From the NCBI RefSeq assembly GCF_004798865.1, contig NW_025335317.1:24950092-25014091 (forward strand): 64,000 bases of DNA, given 5' to 3'. Made by a program: the position numbers and the translations under genes. The notes under the pieces were generated by a model, which was not told the origin of the DNA, did not search any database, and saw only the letters and a list, made by a program, of their open reading frames with translations. This document shows, piece by piece, positions 1-12,400 of this stretch. The DNA comes from Varanus komodoensis (lineage: Eukaryota; Chordata; Lepidosauria; Squamata; Varanidae). Each line of letters starts with the position of its first letter. Position 1 is the first letter of the stretch.

Positions 1-3000
1 CTTGAACCCATCTCCAGGTCTGCTTAGACATGTAAATTCAAGCTACTCAGACTCTTATCTAGACTCTAGACATTCTGAATGATCAGTGCACATGAAGCCC
101 TCTGGGCTATCAAAAGATACTTCCTGGTAAACTGTGAATTACAATGCCATTTTAAACAGTGACTTAGCTTGGTTTGAAAAGGAGTACAGGATTAATTCTA
201 CAATTGCAAAAGCACACAGAAGCAATACTTTTCTGACAGGATTTATCCAAATTTTCCCAACAGCATCTACACATATAAATGAACATATATAAATTTTATG
301 CAGTTCTGTAAACTTTCTCCATTTTTGGGGTGGTACATAAGTTTTAATCCTCTCCTTTACACAAGTCATAACAGTCCAGGATCAAAGTCAGAAGAGCAAA
401 ACTACAATTTTGCCTGATATATCTCCCCTTTACACTGCAAAAAGGAGGAATTGGGAAAAATATATTAATTTGTTTTATTTATAACTCATCTTTCTACTAA
501 AACATGGTACTCAAGGTGGCTAGAGATACAGTGTCACAGAATGAGAGCAGAGAACATAAAACAGGATTTCCTTTCAGGCCTATTGTTCATTTGACTAGGA
601 AGTACAAATTGTTACGAATTTGAGGGCAGGAAAGGCTTTAATAAAATATTAGACAAGATGGCAGCAAAACATTGTAAAGAACCAAACAGATTCTTGGAAC
701 TAATTCTTAGAAAGACATCCAATTAAGTTGCATTCCTGGGTTAGAGGAACCCATTCCAATGTGGCTGCCCAGATGCCTCTGAACTCAGATTACAGGCAAC
801 CTGTCAAAAGGGGCAATGAAGGTTAAACTATTATCCTCCCACTCTGTGAAAAGCAGAGATGGCCAGTTTCAGCTGTTAAAGCCTTTTCCGCTGGAACACA
901 AAACTGACAGGCTGAGGCACCACCATGATACTGTATTCCCCAAGCCAACCCCTGGAGTGCTGACAACTTCCAACTCCAAGGCTGGCCTTCCTACCTTGGA
1001 GTCACAGTCAGATCATCTGTGCAGACAGAGAGAGGGCCCTCCAGCGTGTCAGCTCTGACCTCAGAGGTGGGATCACAATCACTCCTATGGCCTGTAGGCT
1101 CTGGCTTGTAGCCATGGATTGCACCCCTAACTATCTTCTCCAGTGTGGTGAGATATTTTGTATTGCTATTTGTTCACGTTTCTAAATCTGTACCAATACA
1201 TGCAAATTTGCATATGCGATTGCATAGCATTTACACCCTCTTTTTTGTGAGGCAGAAAGAGCCACTGAACGACTTCCAGTCCCTAGCTGCACACTTTGAC
1301 ATATGCACCAATGTTCTCATGCTCAGCTTTTCTCTGCACTTGTGCTTACGTATCACCTAGCTGAGAGGAAAATCCCAGGATCTGATGCATCTTCCCTCTA
1401 GCTTATCAAGCAATTTTTCTTGGTAAGTCCTGAGAATGTTTCATTCTTTCAGTAAACACTTTAGAATAGAGTAATAAAATACATGTTTTTCAAAGAGAAA
1501 GCATATCGGCCGTTCCACTGAGCTAGTATATTGATATTTACTCAAAAACAGAATATAGGTGGCAAGTTAATTGTTTTTGGTTCACTGATATTTCTTTTTC
1601 TTCTTATCGGTTCATGAACAGATGTACAAGGCAAAATATTGATATATCTCTGACAAAATCATGAGCAAGTCATATCATGTTTGTCTTTTATTCATCCTGT
1701 TTTGTTGCATCAGCCTCTAGGAGCTATGATTCTTTTCACACTCTTTCAAAACCTAATTCTGTTTAAGCAGCAATAAACTGTGTGAGAAATGGGAAGCAGT
1801 TGCTGAGCAACCACCCTAGTTTAGGCTGGATAATTTTCTGCATGGGAAATGGAGTATGATGCCATGCAGCCTGGTCCTAACAGGAATTAGGGGCCTAACA
1901 ACATGGGGCACTAATGACCTGATTAGCAATCATGCTGTTGGTTTTTTACAAATTAAATGCCAGGTGTGATAATGTGCTCCATGCAGGGAGAAAACATTTA
2001 AGACTTCCCTTCCCAGCCACTATCTCACTAAAAATTACACCTCCAGGTCTCAAATAGCAACAGGGAAATCCTCCTTCTGGGACTCGGGGCACCAACTTGG
2101 TAACATCTAAATCAACTAACATTTTACACAGAGGAGCAGGATAGAATTGTGAGGATGGATTTTCTTGGGTCCTGGAGAAATTTTTAAGCAGGAAAGGGTG
2201 AGGCCTAGCAGATATGGGCACATCAGATATTGAGATATGAGATTAATCATTAATTAGGGGGAGGAGGAAATGAACCTCCTTCTAGCTCAAAAGATCAGAT
2301 TTATCCCATGGAAAAAACCCACTAGAGAGCCTGATACCTAAAGATATCCTTCAGATAGGCCAGTTCCTTGGCAGTTGATTACGGTGCTCACAAAGCGTGG
2401 TCCTGGTGGCTGCATGCTTCATGGTATTGTGAAAAGGCGCCTGCAAGTGCACCAACACGTGTGCATTGGGTTCTCCCTTGTGATGGTTAAATACTGCCTG
2501 GCTTCCCCCCTGGGTGAAGGAGACCTGGGCAGTTGCATTTGCTCTGGCTTCTTCCGGACTGCTGCTGGTGCTTGGTCACTGTGCATGTTGTGGTGGTGAG
2601 GGAACAGGTTACCTGGCTGAGCCCCATCAGCTCCTCATGCATGCTTCACACAGGGAGCAACAAGAGACTTGGTCTTGGACTCCTGCCAAACGTCGTGCTT
2701 GGCCTAGCCTTCTCTAATTTGGTGCCCTCCAGAAGTTTTGGGCTTCAGCTCCAGACTTCCGAAGCCAGCAGGGCAGGTGGCGAGGAGTGGTGGGTGGTGG
2801 GACAGGTGGAGGGTACCAGGATGAGGAAAGCAGGTTAGCTTATCACGGTACTGAACTAGCCTGGCAAATACAAGCCACACTGACCAGAAATGTACATAGT
2901 GTGCTATGTTTGACCAAGGCCCCATGATGTACCTGACAGCTGGTTAGGCAGTGCAGAAGTCCTGAGGAACTTCCTCCTCCTTATTCCTCCCTCAGCCCAC

Positions 3001-4371
3001 CTACTGGTTTCTCTGGGGCACTGTGAGAGCATGGAGGGGAGATGAACAAGGATGACAACAGCCGATCTATGTAGAAAGAGGATACTCTGCAATTTATCTC
3101 TGCTGGAACCAGCAATGGTAGGGACAATTCACGTTCTCCTGGCTCTTATCTGGAAAAAGGCACCTCCTCTTTCCCCACCTGCCACGTGGCGCAATCTACC
3201 TGGCAGTATGGAGGGGGTCACATTCTCTTCCACAGAGATTAACCCCACAGGGTGATTCATATCACAGGTGAGGGTCAAGCTCTGCAGTGTCTCCTCCAAA
3301 GAAGAGGCTAAAGAATGCCCCCCTCCCCTTGTCTTAACTTGATGTGGTACCCATGGATGGCGCAACAAGCAAGGGTGGGGGGATGAGCCGTATTCTCCAG
3401 GGTCTCTTCAAGAAGAGGACCAGGAGTACACAGCTGATGCCCTGCCCAAAACAGCAGTGAACCTGGTGGGGAAATTGCGCTAGCTTCAGCCAGCTGAACC
3501 TCCCTCCTCTATTCCACTGGCCCTGCCAGGAATGGTCTGCAGCTGGCTGGCTGAAGCTGGTGCCTCTTTCCTGCTGGCTCCACATGCTATTTCAGACCAG
3601 CAGAGGAGAAGAGGACCTTTCAGGTGGCTGAAGCTTTCTTCTCTTGCCCACTAGCTGAGAACGGCCAATGGGGGCAAGGCTAGAGATGGCAGGAAAGAGG
3701 AGCAAGTGTTAGCCTATTGGCTCGAGTTCCCTCCTCTTTCCTGCTAGTCTGAAACAGCAGGTGAGGCTGGTTGTGGCACTGGTCTCAGTGGAGCTCATGG
3801 AGAGACAGCGGAAGCTGATGCCAACCACCAATGTCATCAGAGCCATTTGGTGAGAGTGACAATCATTTTTGTGCTGTAGCAAGAGTGACAAGCCATTTGA
3901 GGATCTTCCTGAGTTTGTCGTGTTTTCTAGGCTGAGATGATACAGCAAGCCCAGGGGTGGATAGAAAACCCTTCAACAAGCCATGGCACACGGGTGTAGT
4001 CACAGGGTGACTTTGTAGTCACAAAGAAGCAATTTCACAGGGGTGAGATTCTGGGCTCAAACAATATACAGTCACCATGGCTTCAGAGGTTCAGAGTTGT
4101 GGGAACCCAGTCCCTTTTTACTACCTAGATATGGAGTCAGCCCAAACAGTGAGCTATAAAAAACATTTTTACTTTGTGTAACACTTTGCTATGTCACACA
4201 GTTTGCTCTTAGCCAAGTTAACTTACATCTTATTCTTGTTCATACCTGAGTTCTCCAGTAGGGGCCTTTGCTTAATTTCAGCTTTAATTGAAGTGTCTGT
4301 CAGCTTGCCTTCAGCTCTTTCCAGGCTCTTCTATTTCCATATGGCAAGAAGTTACCCATACGAAAAAATAT
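1..4371. other. Non-coding stretch, no confident features
   Basis: I see no recognisable gene or full repeat here. Open frames of 60-109 codons occur on both strands but overlap each other and show no familiar protein motif. Positions 3300-3800 are rich in CT/GA-type words. Within them a perfect 14-bp inverted repeat (GCAGGAAAGAGGAG, 3689-3702, with its complement at 3731-3744) is separated by 28 bases, so this part may be an eroded foldback or other repeat. The remainder is ordinary AT-leaning intergenic or intronic DNA. Confidence 0.5.
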
Positions 4372-4414
4372 AGGTGCGCGTGCGCGTGCGCGCGCGCGCA
4401 CACACACACACACA
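4372..4414. repeat. Alternating (CG)n/(CA)n purine-pyrimidine tract
   Basis: About 43 bases of strictly alternating purine and pyrimidine, starting as GTGCGCGTGCGCG and running into (CA)n. Such tracts, above all with a CG core, are the classical B-to-Z transition sequence. The CpG density is striking against the CpG-poor surroundings. Confidence 0.9.
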
Positions 4415-5199
4415 CCAGAAAGGTGGTCTTGACCAATCTTGAGTCTTGGCAGAGAAAATAGGAAGAAAAGCTATTCCTTCCAATCTTCTGAAAAATCCTT
4501 TTAAAAATGAAACCTTGTGTTATTATTCTTGTGTTCCACACTGCGCTCATATCGATGAATCTGGCAGTTGAGCTTGTACTTGAAACAGAACATAAAACAA
4601 GAGTCTCAGCTAGCACTAGACAAAATATTATTGTAAACAAATGATAAATTAATGCTGGCTTGCATTGTATTGTAATAACATCAGGCGGTACAAATAGAAT
4701 GGCAGGGACTGGAGGCAGTTGCTACTTGATTTGGACCATCTGCTGCTCATGCGCAGCATACCTCCAGAACCCAAAATGACATCCCCTCAAGCTTCAGACA
4801 TGCACCATTTCAGGGGAAGCAATACTGGCTGCAGTCCACAGGTCATGGCAAACCATGGTTTGCTGCTTGCAGCAAAAGTACTGAGGAGGTTCTCTATCCT
4901 AAGGTTGTTTATCACCTCCTCACCTCCCTCCATTCATTGTGCGTATTGATTATGCTCCTGGTTTAGTGGGAAACCACTGTTTTCCTCAATGTCCAAATAT
5001 GCCAGCCATGGCTTGAGCTTGCCTGTCAATGAGAACTGCAGATCTCAAGGCTCATTGCAATACCATGTGGTGCAATACCATGTTTTGACATTATATGTGA
5101 AAACTAAGGACATAAGAGCATTTTGTTTCTGTTCACAAATCATGCAGTTTTCCCAATCACAGACAATAATATCAGGAGCAATTTTGGGGGAGAATACTT
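4415..5199. other. Non-coding stretch, no clear feature
   Basis: No gene seen. Around 4850-4990 are words such as AACCATGGTTTGCTG that recur in altered form near 62450-62480, so a weak dispersed DNA-transposon-like repeat may be present, but I cannot define its ends. Confidence 0.35.
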
Positions 5200-5500
5200 G
5201 TGAATTCCAAAACTTGTAATCACATTTAAAAATGCATTTAAAAAAATGCAGACTTTGAAATGCACATTTAAAAACAGCAAGAATGCATATTCACTTTTTA
5301 CGCTTTTGGGGGGGAGTGCACACTTTTGAAAAATATGTACAGAAATATCCAGTTGTTCCTATGCAAAATACACACTTTTTTCATTAAACAAGTCAAAAGC
5401 CAGGTTGAAAATGAAAATAGGAGGAAGCCAAAAAGGAGCTTGGATGTGATTTTCGGAGAACGTAGGCAAGCTTGAAAATTGCCGGTTCTCCCATCCTTAA
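5200..5500. repeat. AT-rich dispersed repeat with ATGCATTT-like words
   Basis: This segment repeats words such as AATGCATTTAAAA, GCACATTT and TGCAAAATACACAC. Similar word composition recurs at 23160-23290 and 48160-48360. I infer three eroded members of one unclassified interspersed family. Simple AT-rich convergence is the alternative. Confidence 0.35.
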
Positions 5501-5689
5501 GAAGGGCAACCAGGGTCTGCATGTCATTACTCTTGCAAGACATGACAGGCTGTACAAAAGGATCTTATGGGGCCACATTCAATCTATGCAGGACCAACGT
5601 CGCCAGCCTTTTCTGAGGGCAGTTCTCAACCTCTGAACATCCAAGTAAAAATACATTGTGCTTTCTCTTCTTTTGAGTTCCTTTTGTGA

Positions 5690-5935
5690 ACAGCAAGACA
5701 GCAATTAGTTATATTTAGAACTGCAATTACACACATTAAATGAACAGACATTTCAACGAGTTAATGAGCAAGCCAGTGATTAGCATGAAGAAATCCTATT
5801 AACCTGGACAGCACCATACAGTTGCTTCACAGTGGAGCAATGTAATTACACAGTATTTTCCGTAAAATTTAATGGCCCAAACACTTTCTGTGTCTGTACA
5901 TTAACACATAATAATAACTAAAGATGTATGCCCAT
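5690..5935. promoter_or_regulatory. Candidate conserved non-coding element, TAAT-rich
   Basis: This is non-repetitive sequence with closely spaced homeodomain-type cores: GCAATTAG, GCAATTACAC, CATTAAATG, GTTAATGAGC, GATTAGCATG and GTAATTACAC. Such texture is typical of developmental enhancers conserved between vertebrates, but composition alone proves nothing. No open frame of note crosses it. Regulatory function is inference. Confidence 0.25.
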
Positions 5936-6854
5936 TATCCCTAGTAAAGCTCAATTTGTTAGGCCTGTGGGATGTCAGTGAATTTTCTGAGGCATTTTCT
6001 GAAGAGCCAGCTTTCTTACTGTGCAAGCTTTCCCCAGGGATGAGAGTCAGTGACAGGGTTCACATGATACACAACCCACCCATAGCTTCTGAGCCAGGGC
6101 TCTTTTTCGCATCCAGTGAGCCTGCTATAGCTTATTCAGAGTGGCTTATCAGCCCAGCCTCGGAGCCTCAAAGCCACTCTGCCAGGCCATTGCTTCCTGT
6201 AGTGTTTAGTAGCCACCTGTGAGTTTGCCATGCCACCTGCACCTGGATGGCACAACCAGCCAAGGGGGCAACCCAAAACGGCTACCAAGACACTTGGCAA
6301 GAGGAGCAGGAAATCCAGGTGGTTGCTTGGGCAAGCACTGTCCAGAGTTTGCCCCTCTGACCGGTGCCCCCACCCCCAGCATGGCGGAGCTGCCCCTTTC
6401 AGCTGCAGCAGAGAGCCAAAATTAAAGCAAGTGAGCTGAGCTGAACAAGGCACAGCTTCTCTCTCCTTCTCGGTGGTGCTACGGCTGATGGGTGGCAGCC
6501 GCACCAGGCTTTTTTGTGTGCGTGTGGAGGGTGGGTATCTCCTTCCCTTGGTCTCCTGTGCCGTGGGTATGCCGTGGAAGGTGGGTTCTGCTTGGACTAC
6601 TCTGGAGTAGGCTGAGCAGAGTGCAACTTTTTGCTGCTGCAGCACTGGGCTAGGGAAGCATGGGCTGATCAGCAGCAGCACTGACTGCTTCACTGTAGCT
6701 CAGAAGGTCTACTCATGAGTCAAGAGAAGGGCTGTCAGCAACCTTGTTGCGTCCCTTCCTGCCCCATTGCGAAGCAGAGGCAGGGAGAGGAGAACCTTGC
6801 TGGTCCCATGGTGCTCCACAGGATAGGAAGTCACATGAGTACAGTATGTCCCAA

Positions 6855-6978
6855 AGGTAGGCAAGGTGTAGCCCTCTGGATGTTTTGGCCTAGAACCATT
6901 AGCTCTAGCCTGCACAGCCATTGGTGAGGGACGATGGGAGCTGTAGGCCAAAAATCCAGAGGACCACAAGTTGGCACA
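6855..6978. mobile_element. Palindromic hAT-like MITE, squamate type
   Basis: The left arm reads GTAGCCCTCTGGATGTTTTG and the right arm, reversed and complemented, reads TGTGGTCCTCTGGATTTTTG, so the ends form a long imperfect inverted repeat of about 35 bp. The middle has ACGATGGGAGCTGTAGGCC, the 'gatgggagttgtag' core that recurs in this window at 8307, 35393, 50150, 58365, 60310 and 60875. It is short, non-coding and terminally inverted, hence a MITE. hAT assignment rests on the better-preserved copy at 35393. Confidence 0.7.
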
Positions 6979-7899
6979 TGGCATAGCCAGATGACATTTG
7001 CCTAACCCATTCTCACACTCTCAAGCATCTAGGGAGCCTAGCAAGCCACCAGTCCTTCACTTTGATTGGTGCCATATCCTAAAATGGAAGAGCAGATCAC
7101 TCAATTTGACAACACTGTCAAATGCTCTTATTCAGGATGTCCACCTGAAGAGGCTAGTTCAGACCTTTAAAACCTAAATAGCTCTGTCAACCCTGCTTAC
7201 ACCTCTACTTCCTGTTTTTCACTTGTATGCCTCTCTGCTCCATTTGAGCTTTCAAGGAAGATCTGTTCTTATTTTGGCCGAATATAACTATGGTAATACT
7301 AAATTCAATCTTTTTGGTATCTTCCACTTTTGTTCCATAAATCCCAGTCCTTATTCAAAACAGTTATTCATTTCTTAAATATGGAAAGCATTTTACCTTG
7401 TTACCAGAGTAGCCTGAAAAGATCAGAATTATGAGCTGGAGAGGTACCTTTCTGTTTCCTTTATAAGAGGCATTTAAGAGAGACAACCAAGTTCTTGCTT
7501 AGGTGCTTGACTGGTATGTCCTCTAAGCTTGCAGGGAGCCCTCTCCGTAGGACTCCAACTCCGTGATTACTGACCATGGTGCCTGAGGCATGTGGAAGCT
7601 GGCACAGGCTCCCCACCCCTGTGCCAGGCCTTCCACAACAATGCTTAATTTCACACCATGAAACGCTTTGCCAGCTGGTTTCTGGCATCACACTGCTTTG
7701 AGCAGCCAAAAGCGGACCAGGTCATTTACCCACCCCTAATCAGTTGGAATCCCTAAATAGGAATTATCTAATTAGCTGGCCTAAACAAATCGGACTTTTC
7801 AAGTACTTGAAATGCCTTTTCTGTAGGAAACTTTCAACTATCACTTTTAGATTTACATTTCCTTTTCCATAAATCAGACCTTTCACCCCTGAAGAGACT
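6979..7899. other. Non-coding stretch, nothing recognised
   Basis: No gene or repeat that I can name. An 82-codon minus-strand frame at 7461-7709 has no recognisable motif and is judged spurious. Confidence 0.45.
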
Positions 7900-7990
7900 C
7901 ACAGTTCTCCTCATTAGTGCTGTTATAATTATCCTGTGAAGTAATCAGTAGGATAATTAATCCATTAGATTTCATGCCTACAAATACAAC
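7900..7990. promoter_or_regulatory. Candidate conserved non-coding element, TAAT-rich
   Basis: About 90 bases hold at least five homeodomain-type cores in a row: CTCATTAGTG, TATAATTATC, GTAATCAG, GATAATTAATCC and CATTAGATT. GTAATCAGTAGGATAATTAATCC contains a paired TAATCA/TAATCC arrangement suggestive of Otx/Pitx-class or TALE sites. It is unique within the window. Enhancer function is inferred from composition only. Confidence 0.25.
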
Positions 7991-8306
7991 TGAGCCCAAA
8001 TGCGTTCAGGATTTCACAGCTTCAGCATTTCTGTGTTGCATGGGCATGGGGAGAATACAACTGTAGTCCCCCAATTCAGGGCGGAAACATCACTGGAGGT
8101 CATTGATTTAAATGGGCATATATGTGCTTAACTCTTACCGAGCCTTACCTTAGGGATTATGCTCCAATTGTCCCTATTTTAATAGTTATAGCCTCACTAA
8201 TAGGGGGGCATAAATGGTAGACCACATGATTCACATGCAAAATGTCCCAGGTGCAGTCTTTGGCCTATCAAAAATTCCAGATAGCTGCTACCAGTTAGTC
8301 TGTAGA

Positions 8307-8442
8307 CCGGGTCTGGGCAACTTGTGGCTGTCTGTATGCATTAGTTTACAACTCCATTTGCTCCAGGCAACATAAACAGTGGTGAGGAATCATGTGAGTT
8401 GTAGGTCAAAGCATCTGGAAGGGCACAAGTTGCCCAGCCCTG
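8307..8442. mobile_element. Palindromic hAT-like MITE copy
   Basis: The ends are inverted: GTCTGGGCAACTTGTGG on the left and CACAAGTTGCCCAGCCCTG on the right, which complement each other over about 17 bases. The centre carries GAATCATGTGAGTTGTAGGTC, trimmed here to its family core GTGAGTTGTAG. No clear 8-bp TSD survives. It sits immediately upstream of the SINE at 8467. Confidence 0.7.
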
Positions 8443-8466
8443 TAAGGCAACAGTGAGTATAATGTA

Positions 8467-8812
8467 AAAAGGTAAAGGTTTCCCCTTGACGTGAAGTCCA
8501 GTCACGCCTGACTCTAGGGGCGGTGCTCATCTCCGTTTCCTAGCTGAGGGAGCCAGCGTTTGTCCGCAGACAGTCTCCGTGGTCATGTGGCCAGCATGAC
8601 TAAACACCAAAGTGCACGGAACGCTGTTACCTGCCCACCGAAGTGGTACCTTTTTATCTACTTGCATTTGCATGCTTTCGAACTGCAAGGTTGGCAGGAG
8701 CTGGGACGGAGCAACGGGAACTCACCCCGTTGTGCAGATTCGAACCGGCGACCTTTCGATCTCCCAGCCCAGCAGCACAGCGGTTTAAACCACTGTGCCA
8801 CCTGCAGTCCCA
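8467..8812 (-). mobile_element. Complete tRNA-derived SINE with 11-bp TSD
   Basis: Read on the minus strand, the head is tRNA-like: an A-box region GTGGCACAGTGGTTTAAACC is followed by the B-box GGTTCGAATC, so it has an internal Pol III promoter. The body continues with a conserved segment (CATGCTGGCCACATGACC) and ends in the CCTTTACCTTTT-type tail at 8467. Flanks AGTATAATGTA (8456-8466) and AGTATAACGTA (8813-8823) form an 11-bp TSD with a single C/T difference at a CpG. This family is common in squamates from memory. I do not assign it a Repbase name. Copy appears full length (346 bp) and moderately old. Confidence 0.9.
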
Positions 8813-8849
8813 AGTATAACGTATAAACTATCTATCTATACCAATCTGG

Positions 8850-8905
8850 GATGCTACCTTGAAGCTCTTGGAGGAAGGGTGTAATATAAATATAAATTCC
8901 TAATG
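8850..8905 (+). mobile_element. LINE 3' tail fragment (L2/CR1 group)
   Basis: The words CTACCTTGAAGCTCTTGGAGG and GTGTAATATAAATATAAAT (shortened here) match the usual 'ccttgagctcttggaggaagggcgggatataaat' ending of squamate LINE or SINE 3' UTRs. The fragment is too short to give family or TSD. Confidence 0.4.
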
Positions 8906-9365
8906 TAGGTTCAGATGTCATGGGAAACAACTTGATCCAGGCCCAGCTCTACTTCTGAATAATTGGGTAAGGACCCCTTTACCTGTATACCTCAGGTGAG
9001 TTACTGGACCATTTAAATATCAAGTGATGACAGCATCATTCTCTTTGTCAGTGAAAATAATTTTGCTCCACTGAAGAACAAAGCAATAGACTATACTCAC
9101 CACTCTTGAAGAGCTCTTGGGAAATCTTCCAGGGATGACAACAAGAACAAAAAGATCCTTAATTTGCATTTCATAGCATATAGAATGCTAAAGGATGGGT
9201 GGAAGGAAAAGGAATTGAAAGCAGGCCCAAAAACCAGTGAAGCAGTGAATGTAGTGCCAAAGGGTGATTTTCTGAAGGGAGGACAAAAGCTTAGAATTCT
9301 AGACAAAACGTTTACTAGTTTAATAAAAGAAACCACTTGGCTGTAGAGCTGAGGAACCTTTTTAT

Positions 9366-9403
9366 CTGGGTCCGCATGTTACAAGTGCAGCATGCGGACC
9401 CAG
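9366..9403. repeat. Perfect 13-bp hairpin
   Basis: CTGGGTCCGCATG (9366-9378) is followed by a 12-base loop and its exact complement CATGCGGACCCAG (9391-9403). Two CpGs survive in each arm, unusual in this CpG-poor context. Function unknown. A foldback relic or a chance palindrome are the alternatives. Confidence 0.85.
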
Positions 9404-12400
9404 TGGCAGTGAAGTGAGGTGGGACTTCACCCCGATCCTTGGCTGCCTTTTTAAAATTAGGGGATAGATTAGCGTCCTTTAGCTTCTTGTTCCCCTTCTT
9501 TATGTGCTGATATTGGATACAGATTTTCTGGATCAAATGTATTCTTGGAATAGGATTTCCCCATCCCCTTCTTCCCACAGCAGCTCCTGGAAAATGCTAC
9601 ATGGAAAATCAGGTGAGGCTACTGAACAGCTAAGCTATGAAGTGGAGAAGGAGAAGGGTTTCCCAAAAATTGGACAAAGAGACCTTTCCAGAGGAGAACC
9701 CTGCCTCTTGCAGAAGGCAGATTGTGGATCCATCTGTCTCAGGCAGTTTGGCATGTGTGCATATTAATTCTGCAGAAATGATAAAGACCACTTTAGCCCT
9801 TGTTCCCTGCACTTGGGATCCTGTATCTGTTCTTTTGGACCTATGAAAAAATTTGGGCATAACCACAAACTTCCTTCGGTGGGTTGCTGTTTGGCATCTA
9901 CCTATTGTGTCTATGGATCTTAGGCTACATCTAATTCAGCAAAATGTCTGTTTCATGTCTATTGGAAACTGCAATATATCTTTAATATGGAATTATTTAA
10001 TTCAGCTGATTGCTGGCAGTGCATTACAGCTAATGCTTCTTTTACACATTTGTCCTGTCAATGTCAATAGTTGCTTAAGTTGTGAGGTGGGAGGTGGTTA
10101 AGTTAGGGTCAGTCTGAAGTGGCTCACTCAGCTTGACCATACTGGCTCCAGGTCCAGGAGACAGAAATCTCCCTTTCACAGTCAGCTACAGGTCTCTGCT
10201 TCACATGATGTTTGCATTCCAATGCAGACGGCCTGACTGAATTTATCTGTAGGCCAAGCTACCCACTGCTCAGGTGCTGGAACAATACAAAACTCCTAGA
10301 TTCCATCTCAGAGATAGGGATGAGCAGTCATCAGACATGCAATAATTCTTCTGAAATGTCCACCCAAACAAGAGAGGCAGGACAAAAGGAGATACAGTCT
10401 ACTAGAAAAGGGAGTCGGGGGCCATTATTTTACAGCACAGGTGCCATGAGCACATCTCTTGCGAAGCAGGGGAGTTTGAGGCAGGCATGTGGGAAAACTG
10501 CATCATCTTCTCTGATAAGGGCACCAAGATATATATTTTCCCCAAACAAAACTGGGGGTGGGGGGAATTGATACAGGCACCAGTAGAGCCTTACCATAGA
10601 CAGATAGGGTCCTCAAGAAACCAGATAGGCGGTTTACAAAGGACTGTGCTAGCTAGACTGCATTTTCCCCTTTTGATTCTGATGTGCGACTCTGAACTGC
10701 TTACGGTTGTACACTCATAACCTAACCAACCCTTTTTCTGTTCTGTACTTTTCTTGAATCCTTAATGCATCTTTTACCTTGCTTCCACCAAACTCCAGTT
10801 TGTGTGCTTTGGAGGTGAAAGTGGGGAGGTTCACCAGGGTACACCACCTTTTAAGGGTAACATTAATGCTATTTGAATGTCCAGTTTGCACACAAGGTAC
10901 GAAGTAAAACCTGTAATCTATCTATGTTCCCCTCAGTTTATAGGCAGGCTCCAAAGGAGCTCAAGACTGAGGTGGCTTGGCTTGTTTTACTCTCTGGTGG
11001 CAGCTGCTCCCCGTGTATACTGCTGCACCAGACCTTGTGTTTCTGATGGCAGACACCAAGTCCTCACAGAATGTATTATATTTCTTATCCACACAATGAC
11101 CAATGTTCTTGGTTACACTATTGACATGAAGGGGTGTTCACAACTACAATGAGCTGTGGGGCTACATAGCTTCCCAGCACCCGCCCCCCAAAAAAACCCT
11201 CCAGGTTTTTTCCATCAGGCTCCTCCTGTGGGAGAGAAGTGGTCCCTTAGGATATGCAAATGAGTCACCTGCTGGCTAATCTTCCTCCAACACAGAGCAC
11301 AGAGGCAGGGGGATAATACAGTGTAACTAGTTTGAATATTCAAACATGGGGCCAGCTCATACATGGGGATCTTTCTGGAATTTCCTATCTTGGACAGTAA
11401 ACAGCAAATATTGAAACCTATTAAAAATAATAAAACAATCAGAAGTTACAGGATTTATCTGGCACTCAAGTTCTGGATGCGTCCTGATGTCTTCCTGTTG
11501 TTTTCTGATGTTTCCTTGATGTTTCCTCATTGTACGTGTGCACTTCTAAGTTCTTGCATATCAGCCATTCAGAGTTTCCTTCCCCAATCTGCAATGCCTT
11601 GGTGGCACCAACTGCATAAAACACTCTATGCTCTGTTTCCTTGTAGTTAGTCTTAAACTGGCTACACCTTAGCACTGTTGTATTTTAGGAGTATCTATTT
11701 GCTGTAGATAAACGGTTGAATGCTTGATGGCACACTCCCTTTTGGATCTGGACATTCATTCCTTGCAGGTCTGAAGTCCTGATACTGGCTACTGTGAAGA
11801 CTGTAGCTAAGGGCACCGTAGGCTGAACTTTGCTCCACTGGACCCCAAGGGCCCAGGGAAGTGTAGGCCCCTTCCCCCACAGTACACAAGCACATGGGGG
11901 CCATGCCCTGATGAACTAATGGCAGAGATGAAAAGGACATCTCATGCAAGAGCCTGCAGTGTATTAAAGCACAAGCTGTTCCCTCAATTTTCCAGAAATC
12001 AGAAGCTGTACACTAGCCAAGGCTGGTCCCTAAAAGCAAGGTTTCAAAGAGTAATTATTCAGTCTGTACGAGGAAGGGGATTTTTGTTCTTCTGTATCAT
12101 GCTTGCAAAACCAAACCATTCTGAGGGCTCCTATTTTTCCTTACAATGTCAGGCACTACAAGGCTATTGATGGCTTTTAAGGAACCATTTAGTCAGACAG
12201 AAGAATAGTCTGCTAAAACACCAGAGACTTCATGGGCTCATGAATCAGACTAGGGAAACAGAAGAATTCCATTGCTGCTCTAATACCAAAAGTTAAAGTA
12301 TATGGAATTAAGGAAATTATACAAATGTAGTTGCAGCCTTCCTTGCTATTATACCTTGCATTCCTCTTTAAATCATTATTTCTAAATTTGCATCTCTCTA

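Noticed and set aside
6136-6693. 185-codon minus-strand frame
   Set aside because: Lies in a GC-rich, CAG/CTG-word-rich segment with overlapping plus-strand frames and no motif.
8736-8812. tRNA gene on the minus strand
   Set aside because: A- and B-box sequences are present, but they form the head of a complete SINE with its own TSD, and the cloverleaf is not kept.
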